Positions 48,049 through 58,100 of a stretch of DNA of 64,000 bases are shown here, in pieces. Source of the DNA: Nectonema munidae (lineage: Eukaryota; Nematomorpha; Nectonematoida; Nectonematidae); contig JAUIRK010000106.1 of NCBI GenBank assembly GCA_030549495.1, positions 887,001 to 951,000 on the forward strand, written 5' to 3'. The first letter of the stretch is position 1; every line of letters begins with the position of its first letter. The notes beneath the pieces were generated by a model. It saw only the letters and a list, made by a program, of their open reading frames with translations. It searched no databases and was not told the origin of the DNA. A program made the position numbers and the translations under genes.

Positions 48049-48470
48049 TCCCTTATCAGATACTTTTTTTTTAACCTCATCAGATTATAAGGGTACACTT
48101 GTAGACATAAAAACTTTGGAAAGTTTTCTAGAAAAGTTATAGGAATAGCACATGCTCTCATCTCTAAATACTTTTGTAACCAAATTTTTTTATCAAATAT
48201 ATAAGAAAAACACAATATAGAAAAAAAATATTTTTATTTCAAATTATAAAATTGGTAAACCAATTTTTTTTTGAAATAAATAAAAAAAACTAAATATTAA
48301 AAATGGAAATACTTTTATTTCACATTTTCAACACAACAAGCAATCAATATTTTTTCGACTGAAGAATGAATTGTACGAACAGTTTTTCCACAGCTTTGAC
48401 AAAAGTTACGAATGGATTTTCTGCAAAAGTTACATTTATTTGTTTTGGTTGATATATAAATTTATTAAGT
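48049..48470 (-). pseudogene. Inverted piggyBac 3' coding end and 3' flank
   Basis: The sequence is the reverse complement of the 16400-16800 part of the first piggyBac. Minus-strand 48470-48310 reads KCNFCRKSIRNFCQSCGKTV then the His position, the cysteine-rich domain, and 48049-48180 matches its 3' flank (tcagattataagggtac, gttataggaatagcacatgc). The key cysteines are partly lost. It lies within the left arm of another copy, so it is an inserted or rearranged piece. Confidence 0.7.
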
Positions 48471-48548
48471 TTTCATTTATATTTTGTTAAATTCAAATAT
48501 TAAAAAGACATTGAAAATCAATATATAAAAACTATACAATTAAATATA

Positions 48549-48622
48549 AGTATCTTGGCGCAGCACAGAGCCATATAGAATGCTCCCGGAGCTTTGCCAA
48601 GCTCCTAATATTGGAACACATA
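48549..48622 (+). repeat. Hairpin-bearing direct repeat, copy 1
   Basis: It contains the interrupted palindrome GGAGCTTTGCCAAGCTCC (48588-48605), preceded by gtatcttgg and followed by aatattggaacacata. The same arrangement recurs at 52064-52138 in the same orientation. Confidence 0.55.
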
Positions 48623-50183
48623 ACACTTATGCATGCATATACTTTTTCAATAAACATAGCAACTTTTTAGCAATGTAAATCAAAATTTTGATTGATGATA
48701 AAATTGCTTAAAAAAGCCATTCATTCAAATTTTATAAAGCTGATTTCATTTTTCGATTCTGTTGTCATAATTTGGGTGTAAAAATTTCTAAAAGTGTCAA
48801 TCAAATTTGTAGTTTACGACTGAAAATTGTATCCAAGAAGAATATTATTCAAATTTAAATATAATATATATTTTTAAACTAAATCAATCATGCTGCTTTC
48901 ATTACCGTACTCAATTTTTACAATTAGTGTGTCAAAATGTCTGAAAGTATCAATCAATTTTACGGTTTACCTCCTAAAATTTTTTAAAGAATATTAATTA
49001 ATTTTAAACAAATTATACTTTTTACACAAATTCGACCATACTGATTTAAATTCCGATATCATTTTTCACAATTAGATTGTCTGAACGGTTAACGCCTGAA
49101 AATTGTCTCTAAGAAAATTAATTAAATAAACAAAGAATATTTTTTATACGAATTCGACCATGTTGATTCAAATTCCGACGTAAATTTTCGCAATAGGGTT
49201 GTCAAAATGTCTGAAAGTGTGAATCAATTTTGCGGTTTAAGTCTGAAAATTTTCTATAACAATATTTATTAAATTTTTAACAAAGTATATTTTTTATACC
49301 AAATCATCCATGCTAATTTCATTTTTCAACTCAGTTTTAGCAATTAGGATTTAGAAATGTCAAAAAGTGTCAATCAAGTTTGAGGTTTACGTCTGAGTCT
49401 CCAAAAATATTTATCCACATTTTAAATAAAATATTTTTTTACATAAACCCAACATTCTGATTTTATTTTTGCCCCCCTTTTTGCAATTAGAGTGTGAAAA
49501 TGTTTAATCTTTTTTTGTGGTTGACGACTAAAAATTATTTCCTAGAATATTATTTATATTTCCCATAAAATGTTTTTTTTTATGGTAGATCACCTTGTTG
49601 ATTTCATTTTTCGACTCATCTTTCTTAATTTGGATGTAAAAATGTCATTTAAACTTATTAGTTTCTACTAAAAATTTTCTTCAAAAAATTTTATTCACAT
49701 TTAAAGTAAAATATTTTTAACTAAATTGACCAAGCTGATACCATTTTTTCGCCAAGTTTTCATCATTACTGTGAAAAAATTTATCAAAGTACGAATAGTA
49801 TTAGTGATGTATGCTTAAAAATTATTTCATAAACCTACTTTCATATTTTAAATAAAATATTTTTTAATTTTTAATTTTTTTATTATGATGCTCAGTTCAT
49901 TTCAGCATTTAATTTTTGCAATTAGGATGCAAAAATGTGTTGAATTATTATCAATCAAGTTTGACATTTGCAAACAAAATCAAATTCTAAAAAAAAGTGA
50001 ATTTTGTCAAAAAAACTGAAGTCAAAAACTCTTTTGATTGAAAAATACTGTTTTTATAGAGATATTTATTCAAAAAATAAAAACAATCATAATTAAGACT
50101 CCATAACATGTTAAGGCAAAACAAAATAGATCAAAAAAGTTTGACATCAAATGAATATAAAAAAATTAGTTTGAAACTAAACA

Positions 50184-50770
50184 TTACACGTTATCGTGAC
50201 ACGTAAAACATATCAAAAATGAATGTTTTGTGCACATAAATCTTTTACAAGTTGTACACCTACGTGTACCTCTTGTCCTTCTTTTGCAATCTGGTATTGA
50301 ACAGTTTCCTCTCATTCTATATTTTCTTGATTTGAACGAACTCTATATTATAATAGAATATTCTTTATTGTTCTAGAAATATTTGACACATTCATAGATT
50401 CTTTGCAAAGTTTTCTAGATAAAACTTATATAAAAAAATTCCTGCCTTCCTGTTTAGCGAAAGCTATAGCAGTACAATTATATTGAAAAATTACCCACGA
50501 GTTGAAAGCGGCAATGTCAAAATAATTTGAAAAAATGACTAAAGTCCAGCGTCTACTCGCTTTATAACAGGTGTATTCTCCTACCATTCGACTGAATTAT
50601 CCTGAACATATTGAAACAAAATTTTTTTTTCTCATTATCCTGAACAAATCAAAACATGTGGATAAATATTCAAACAAAATCAATTCAAATAACAACAATG
50701 ATATATTCAGCCCACAAAATACAGGTTTCATAGGTTAACAGCACATTCTTTTTTGGCTTCTTAGATGGCG
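50184..50770 (-). pseudogene. Broken piggyBac transposase, C-terminal half
   Basis: On the minus strand the order is KPKKNVLL (family PKKNxxVxLLS), REYTCYKASRRWTLVIF and NYFDIAAFNSWVIFNI (the conserved stretch after the third catalytic Asp), then a cysteine-rich domain GNCSIPDCKRRTRGTRRCTT, CKRFMCTKHSF and CFTCHDNV before the stop at 50184. The cysteine pattern (C4-C-C-C-H-C-C) looks whole. At least three stops or shifts lie between. The catalytic Asp blocks further upstream are not readable. It differs from the 15222 gene, so it is a second piggyBac lineage. Confidence 0.75.
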
Positions 50771-50779
50771 TTAAAAATT

Positions 50780-52060
50780 ATTTCAAAACGTGAAAAAGAC
50801 TAATTTCTTGAAAAAACTGTCTCTCATTCTAAAATATTTTAAGAACTTTATTTTTTGTGCAACTACTCAATAGGATAAAAGAATTGATCTATTAATATTT
50901 ACTCTGAAAATAATGGGCTTTTTAAGTAAAAAGTCAAAAACATGCTTTGCAATCAGCTGGGTTGGATCAAATACTCTCGCTACCAAATTCTGAAGTACAA
51001 TACAAATACTTCTATCACCAAAACCAACACACAAATACTTTTATTAATAATTTGAATTCAGAATTACAAATATTTTTTTCGTAAACTTAAAGATCCTTAT
51101 ACAAATTTTCTTATATCTATAATAATATAAAGAGGGAACAAAAGCGATTTCTTCATGTACACTATATAATACAATTTTTTGAACAATTTCAAATCAATAA
51201 TTTCACAATTTTTTACAATGATCTGAAAGGATTTCATACTAGTTAACTTAAAACTAAAAAATAAGCTTATGAAAGAATGATAAATTAGTTATCTTAGCTG
51301 AAATATGTTATCTATAAAATATGCCTCACACTTGCTTAAGTCATCTTCAAAGTGGCATATAAATTAAATCTATTCATAATTTCAATCGATTCAATATACA
51401 CTGTAGTTTTAGCTCAACTTCACTGAGAAACAGGAATTCTCTGGAAAGGAATTTTGAGTTGCTTTTATTGATATATCCTGTCATGTATGATATGATATGA
51501 CATAGTCTTGTAGTTATCATTACATTTTACACAATACAGATAAATACAAATGTATATGATGCAACCCTGATAAATAATCGGTTCCGAATATGATGCCTCT
51601 AAGCGGGTGGAAGCAATTTTAGATCAAGTTTTTTTTTCAATTAGAGTCCAAGTTTCAAACTTTTTGCAGGTGTGATTACTTTGTATCAAATAGAAAACCT
51701 GAATAAAAAATTATACAAAATTTTTCGTTATTAAATTTACTTTTTTTATTTCAATATTTTTTAGTTTTATATTTTTGTACACAACATTTTTTTACTATTT
51801 GTTTTTTTAAAAGATTTATGCAACTTTTAAATATATTTAAATTAAAGTAGATTAAAAATTGTCAAGGAAAAAAATGATTGATTAAGATAACTTTTAAAAT
51901 AATTTCTTTTTTCCTATGTGATTTTTTGCAGCTTCTGATATATTTTATTACTTTCAGTGCTTCGATTGGTCGTTTTTCCCATTATTTTCTTCATTTAAAA
52001 ACAAAGGAAAGTTTCCAATATTGATAATTTTTTGAGGATGAAAAATCATACAATTAGATA
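50780..52060. other. Spacer, probably decayed piggyBac flank
   Basis: AT-rich DNA upstream of the minus-strand piggyBac piece. No readable motif. Confidence 0.35.
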
Positions 52061-52063
52061 CAT

Positions 52064-52138
52064 GGTATCTTGACAAATTTCTTAGAAGTGTTTTGATACC
52101 GCGGGAGCTTTGCCAAGCTCGCAATATAGACACATATA
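52064..52138 (+). repeat. Hairpin-bearing direct repeat, copy 2
   Basis: It contains GAGCTTTGCCAAGCTC (52105-52120), preceded by gtatcttgac and followed by aatatagacacata, aligning with 48549-48622. Confidence 0.55.
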
Positions 52139-52139
52139 T

Positions 52140-54150
52140 CACTAAAGTACATTGTTCACATGTTAAAACCCATTTGTCTTTTGTTTCGAATGACTTCAAA
52201 TTTTAACACAATTTAATTCTTCACATTCAGAACATATGTTCAAATTTAAACTGCTGACAATTAAATTGTGTTTATGAAAAATTCTACTCTACCCTCTCGT
52301 TTTGACTATTACAATTCGTTCCTCAATTCGCATAAAAGTTGTGAAGTGCGCAACCAATCACTAAATGGGCCTTAATGTGTATAGCTATTGTCGGGGTTAC
52401 GATTAGCTTAGAATTAGCAGTTAGTATAAGAGTGTTGGCCTTAGTGTTAGCGCAATCGTGCATACATATATTTAGCATTACATATACATTTTTTGACATT
52501 CTGGACACAAACTTTCCTATTTATTTGTATTAATACATGTCTGACACAAAAAACATCTAGGCATACATACATACGAATACATACATACTACATACATATA
52601 AACATTAGATGCCCAAACACTGAAATACTTCAATCTCAAAAAGAACTGTGTAGCCAAAAATTGTACCATTTGAATATTAGATATCTTGGCATCTTCGGCT
52701 TCTTTTCATGCTTACAAAGATTTCCCAATTTCCCAATATGTGCAAAAAGTGTACATTCTTAAGTAGTTGAGGTTTATATATCACAATTATTAAATTCATC
52801 TTCGTTTCAGTTGTCACAATAACATAAAAAGTTTTTCTTTTTATAAAAAATTGTATTTTATATTAATTTTAGCAGCAAAATGTCCTGCGCCAATATAGAA
52901 ATAGCTAAAACGGCCGCGACCAATAATCTGAGTTAACACAGCCACGCCAAAATGTAACGTTCTGTTGTCCCGATACGAAAACTAGTTAGCGGATAAGGTT
53001 GTATTTGTCAGGGTGGTTAAAGTTTTGGAATGTAAGAAGAGCTATGCTGTTTGGATGAAGCTTTGTCGTATATGCCTATCGCTGTAGCAGCCTCTCATGC
53101 CACTTTTGCTTGAAGTGAAAGGAAAACTTCGGGATTATGCTTTATAATGAAAGGAATTAGTTTAAATTATGCGAATTAATTATATTAAGGGATTGAAGTA
53201 AAAAGAAAGTCTCACATAAGATTAGCTTTTAGAGTTGAAGGATTAAACTTCATTCCTAAATACATTTCATTCTTTTCATTATAAAAATCTCAGTGAATAC
53301 GAAATAAATGCGCCAAAATTAGGTTTGCAGTAAAAGAGTTTTTATTACACTCAGCATTGATTTCGACTTTACCAAAACTTCTTTTCAAAGCTTGGGGACA
53401 AACAAAACTGATACATCTAAAGAGGAACATGAGAAAAGCAAAATCTTGTGCACAAAATGATACAAATATATATGGGATTTAGTGTCAAATTGTCGATTTT
53501 CTATTTGATAGATTAAGCTTTTATTTTTAAAAATAATAATTAATCATTATTTATCTAGTGTCAAATTTTATTTGAACACAAAAATATGTTACTTGCACTA
53601 ACAAACTAAAGTCGATCTTCCCACATGAATTTAGATACGTCGAAACACTTTTTCTCATGTCGGCAAATTGGGAATCACCAAACTGTGATGCTACCGTATA
53701 AGATTAAGATGGTTAAATAGTCGTAAATGTGATGATGATGATGATGATTCCAACGTCGTTAAATGCTACGCCTATAGAAATGAGGATAAGGCTTATTTCT
53801 TAGTTTTATACAAAAAAGGAAAATTTTGAATAAATTTTATTGTAAAAAAAAGATAAAAAAATAACTTTTTATGCCCATTGTTCAAGTCACGAAAAACCAC
53901 AAAAATATTTAAAAGAAATTTTTGTTTTATATATGAAAAACGAATAAGCTATTGAAATTTAGGTGAATTTCATAAAAGTTTCTAACTGGGTCATATATTA
54001 ATCGAGAAAAAGAATAAATCACCCGGAAGTAAAAAGCCTGACTGTGTCCTGCGAAGGTTAATATAAAAAACTCATGTAGTACAAATATTAGGTTCTTTGA
54101 AAAATTTCGTAAATAGTGGAAAATTATAGACACAACCGATGAAAGAACAA
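52140..54150. other. Spacer with microsatellites
   Basis: Holds (cata)n near 52560-52610 and (gat)n near 53728-53748. Open frames here show no motif. Confidence 0.4.
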
Positions 54151-54790
54151 GAATTTTTATCGTATAATCTTATGATTACACAAACATTGTTGAAGAACAA
54201 TTCTCTGAATAGTATCAACGAAGAGATAGATGATTGCATAGAATTGCTTAAATGATGTCTTATATTTCTTGGAGTACCACCTCAAGCCAAAAACAATACG
54301 GATAATTGTTCATGGTGCTTAACCCAGAGCAAGATGGATGGCAAAAATAATTTATTATAGATCTATTTGTTAAGAGCACAATTAGATTTCATTAACACCA
54401 ACACAAAAAGAAACAATAAAAGAATTCAATTTATTTGTGGATAAATTATAGATTCGATCTTGGTTTATGCCTTTTCATCTTTAAGTTGTTTAAATAAATG
54501 AAGAATAAAATTGCCTTAAATGTAATAAATCGTCATCTTTTGTATCTAAGCGATGTTGATGTAGCTTTATCAGTGTTTGATTCCAGATTGAGTGATAAAG
54601 AAATACTTAATTGTGTTCATTTACTTTAAAACTTAGTCTTGCCAATAGTTTTGGTAATCCCATTTTAAATGAGAAGGATATAGAAACTAAAACAATTTTG
54701 GAAGTTGTAACAAGTAATACAACAAAATTTTTTAATTTTATAAAAGTATCGCTAAGATTTTTAAATAACGAACTTGAAAAGTGGTGAAAT
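54150..54790 (+). pseudogene. Decayed transposase-like gene, family not assigned
   Basis: Several frames carry pieces in a consistent order: IIVHGA, then PRARWMAKIIYY near 54310-54360, TPTQKETIKEFNLFVDK shortly after, and INRHLLYLSDVDVALSVFDS near 54515-54590. I associate the ARWMAKxIY and HLxYLxxxxxxLxxFD phrases with repeated uncharacterised invertebrate proteins, probably transposon-derived, but I cannot name the superfamily. There are many breaks. Confidence 0.35.
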
Positions 54791-54809
54791 TACAATAGTT
54801 TTAAATTAG

Positions 54810-54900
54810 CACTGAAACCTCGTTGTAACGAACTACTTGGGGGACATAAAAAAGTTCGTTATATTGAAGTGTTCTTTATAGTGAATAAAGTGCGAATCAA
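54810..54900 (+). mobile_element. Tigger-like terminus
   Basis: CACTGAAACCTCGTTGTAACG followed by aactacttgggggacataa and aagttcgttatattg is a pogo/Tigger-type end. It probably belongs to the minus-strand transposase relic at 55240-55930. The opposite end was not found. Confidence 0.5.
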
Positions 54901-55239
54901 CCGCAATCACCATACTTTAACACTTATTCATATACAAAAGAACAAACTCTTTGTATTGTTCATTCATGTACATTTTATTGCTAAAAATAAACAATAAAAA
55001 GATCAATCAACACACTATCAATGAGTGAAAAAACTGATCATCTTTGCTTGTTTACTCATAGCAGTATAGTGTCCCTTGCAACCATATGATAATAACTGAC
55101 CGAACTGCAGTATTTTAATACTGTCCATGAATTGCCCTTCAAACCAGAAAAGTGCTTTTTGCAGCCCTAAAATGACATTTAATGTTGCTGGGATGTATTT
55201 TGCGCTATCCCCAGAGTCACTTTAGATGTCGCACTGTAG

Positions 55240-55930
55240 TGTGAAATCAAGAACGAAGGCGATAATTTCTTAATCGGCCAATGAACTTGAAACTGGAATA
55301 TCTTCATCAATGTCTACTCACAATCTTGCAGCCTTCACCATAATCCAGCCATATGCCTAAGATCACTAGAAATTTATGATAAGAGGACGTATCAAATTCG
55401 GTATCGAATCTGTCTTCAATTATTGCGTCATCGGAGAATATCGCGCGACCGAACAATTTTTTCCAGCATTTGTTGACTATTGGTTGCGCTGTATCAGCCC
55501 AGGCTTCTCGTGTCACATAAATCATTTCCTTGATTTCGAGACTTTCTTAAAAGTCTTGCAAAGCTGTAACATCTCTGTTAATCATTTCTGTGAGTAACTT
55601 CTTTCGATAGCGCTTCTAATGCTGAAATAATTGCGGAATTCATTGGCTTTATTTTGCTGGTTGTGTTCTTGGGTGGAAAATATGGACGGTTTTCTAGTAT
55701 GTGGGTGGGACAGTTGTCAATCAATAAGATTGCTTTCTGCTCGAAACCACTTCTGCGAAGAAAAGGTCGAACTGTTGGAACAAATTATTCGTGAAACCAC
55801 TTCTGAAAATGCCTAATAAAAAAACATTGCAATGTTGAAAGTGATGATAAAACTCTTTTCTCAAAATGCTGAATGAAAAGTTTATGCCAAATTTATTGCA
55901 TAAAATAGGAGTATTTTTCAATCCTAAACA
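55240..55930 (-). pseudogene. Broken Tigger-like transposase, second copy
   Basis: On the minus strand 55765-55610 reads EQKAILLIDNCPTHILEN then PPKNTTSKIKPMNSAIISAL, the pogo/Tigger core with the second catalytic Asp (IDNCPTH) intact and the N of the PxNTTS motif, followed at 55525-55470 by YVTREAWADTAQPIVNKCW, the usual AWxxV...TIxNCW C-terminal helix. Frames change at least twice. The first Asp block is not visible. It differs from the 38405 copy in terminus and protein. Confidence 0.7.
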
Positions 55931-56501
55931 AAAATCTATGCTAATACTCTCTTTAGATCAAGTCCAATCTACACCTAATTAAATTGAGCGTATAAAAGAC
56001 GTTTTGCTTTTTTAGATGAATTTGATCACGAGCAAATTGAAAACTTTGAAGAAAAAAATTAAATACAAGAGTATTAACAGTTATTGATTGAAAAGTGTTC
56101 TAACATTTTAACATGCTGGAAAGAAAAATCTCCCTGTTCTCTTGTTGCGCGTTTTGTCTCTCGTTTAATCCTCACTTTTTTACCGGAATTTATCGACAAA
56201 AACGGGGCTGCGGGTTATCCCCGTAAACAGAATTTAACCCAAAGGAAAAAAGTTGAAATAGAAAAAGTAGTGAACGTAAATAGGCAAAATGCATGTAACA
56301 TGTCAACTAGCATATCGATTAACTCCTTGAAAACTGTTTTTTGATTTTTATTCTTTCTATTTATCTTATATATATTCGATTTATATCAATCTTATTTAGT
56401 TCAATGCTTCTAAAGTTACGGGGCGAATTATTCACGCACATACTATATAGGTATGTTCGCGAAAATAATAGCTTATGATTGGGAAGCGGATTATCCGCGT
56501 A
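55931..56501. other. Spacer with a possible inverted coding scrap
   Basis: The plus-strand open frame 56084-56344 ends in RKQNLTQRKKVEIEKVV, which loosely recalls the CENP-B-like start of Tigger transposases. It is on the opposite strand from the neighbouring Tigger relic, so I do not assign it. Confidence 0.25.
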
Positions 56502-56708
56502 CAGTGGCGTAGCTAAAAAATGGAAGTTGGGGGGCATGCAAAGAATTTAGGGGGGCAAGCATATTGGAAATAAAATAAGAATTTTAATTAAGTAGTAAAA
56601 ATATTTGGTATTTTGGGGGGGGGGGGGGGCAGAAAAGGTATTTGTGGGGGGGGGGGGGGGGTACTGCCCCCTTGCCCCCCCCCCCCCCCCGCTCTGGCTA
56701 CGCCCCTG
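56502..56708. mobile_element. MITE with poly-G/poly-C interior
   Basis: Starts CAGTGGCGTAGCTA and, reversed from the right, CAGGGGCGTAGCCAGAGC. It is 207 bp with G runs at about 56614-56629 and 56645-56661 and a C run at about 56675-56690. The terminus type is widespread among short hAT-like elements. No target duplication is visible. Confidence 0.75.
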
Positions 56709-57099
56709 CTTGGCATATGCCTCTTACATTTTTATATCATAACATTTGGATACACAAAGCTTAGAATTTGTGTGAAAAATTCTAATAATGACAGTTCCTT
56801 ATATTATTCGAATGCATAATATGCTCTAAAAATCAATTGAAATGGCTTTATCAGAGGTCTGGCAAGACCTCCGGGGAGACAACTCGCCAAACTTGCCAGC
56901 CTTATTATATATTTAAATGTGTAAATCGTAAAATGCTTAAAAAATATACTTAAAATAAAAATTTTCAAAAAATATTTTACATACATATTGAAAGCCACAT
57001 TTCAAAAATTCTACCTAAAAGTTCAAAAAATTTAACTTTGAAATGGCAGTTTTATTTCATAAAAACTATATGATTGGTTGAAATGTTTATGTAATATAT

Positions 57100-57150
57100 A
57101 ATAATAATAATAATAATACTACTACTACTACTACTACCAATACTACTTTT
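57100..57150. repeat. Microsatellite (ata)n then (cta)n
   Basis: aataataataataata passes directly into ctactactactactac. Confidence 0.9.
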
Positions 57151-57421
57151 TGAAAATTTTTACTTGTTTGATTTGAAGAAAGAATTAAACTGTTTTTCAA
57201 TATTTCTTTTTCATGATATATATATCATTAGAAAGCTTATCGTTTGCTACATACTCTAGAATAATTTATTTTTGCAAAAGTTTAAAAAAATTTTAATAAA
57301 TGGACATTACTTCAAAAAATTTTGTCTAAATTTTTGAAAAAATTACGGACCACCTTTTTGTTGAAGCATAATCTGTCTTTTTTTAAAAAAAAAATAAATG
57401 AAAATGGTATCATTGGAAAGG

Positions 57422-58100
57422 TATACTCTTTGTGGTTAACATAGGCTAGGTTATACAAATAAATATATTTTCATTTTTCCAAAATCTGCTTTTATGTGAG
57501 GTCAGTCAAGTTTTATCTAGTTTCAAAAAATACCAATAATAATTAACGTTCTTAATTTATATAATATTTTTTCAATATTTTATATTCACAAAGGTAAAAT
57601 ATGATTTTTTACATTTTAAAATTTCATAGTTGAAGAAAACTGTCGAAAATTAATATATATTTTTTACTTTTTATGGGTCAGTAGTATAGGTCAGTATAAT
57701 GTTTTTCTAATAAATTTTAAATTATTTTTGAAGTGAAAAATGTTGATCGAATGTACAAGATTTGAAGCTATACTCTTTGTGGGTAAAATAGGCTAGGTTT
57801 TACAAATAAATATATTTTTATTTTTCCAAAATCCGCTTTTATGTGAGGTCAGTCAACTTTTATCTAGTTTCAAAAAATACCAATAATTAACGTGATGAGT
57901 TTAATATTATTTCTTCAAAATTTTATATTCACAAAGGTAGAATATGGTTTTTAACATTTTAAAATGTCATAGTTAAATAAAACTGTCGAAAATTAATATA
58001 TATTTTTTACTTTTTATGGGTCAGTAGTATAGGTCAGTATAATATTTTTCTAATAAATTTTAAATTATTTTTCAAGTGAAAAATGTCGATTAAATGTAAG
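57422..58100. repeat. Satellite block A: two tandem 347-bp units
   Basis: The phrases tatactctttgtgg, ataggctaggtt, tgtgaggtcagtcaa, ttcacaaaggta, gaaaactgtcgaaaattaat and gggtcagtagtataggtc recur in the same order 347 bases apart (57422 and 57769). The copies differ by scattered changes. Non-coding. Confidence 0.85.

Larger units (their letters stand above)
47790..49990 (+). mobile_element. piggyBac left arm with long tandem array, interrupted
   Basis: 47790-48045 follows the left arm of the 11616 element (ctccccctcccctcc, caaaatcgctag, acatcttttaatac, gtagttgaat). A 550-bp segment (48049-48600) then interrupts, and homology resumes at gaacacataacact. From about 48640 to 49990 come about nine diverged roughly 140-bp units sharing accatgctgatttcattttt, gcaattaggatgt, aaaatgtctgaaagtgtcaa and cggtttacgtctgaaaatt. 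The 11616 element has only about two such units. Confidence 0.7.

Noticed and set aside
56084-56344. Plus-strand frame as the N terminus of the second Tigger
   Set aside because: It is on the opposite strand from the rest of that transposase and the similarity is only a short basic stretch.
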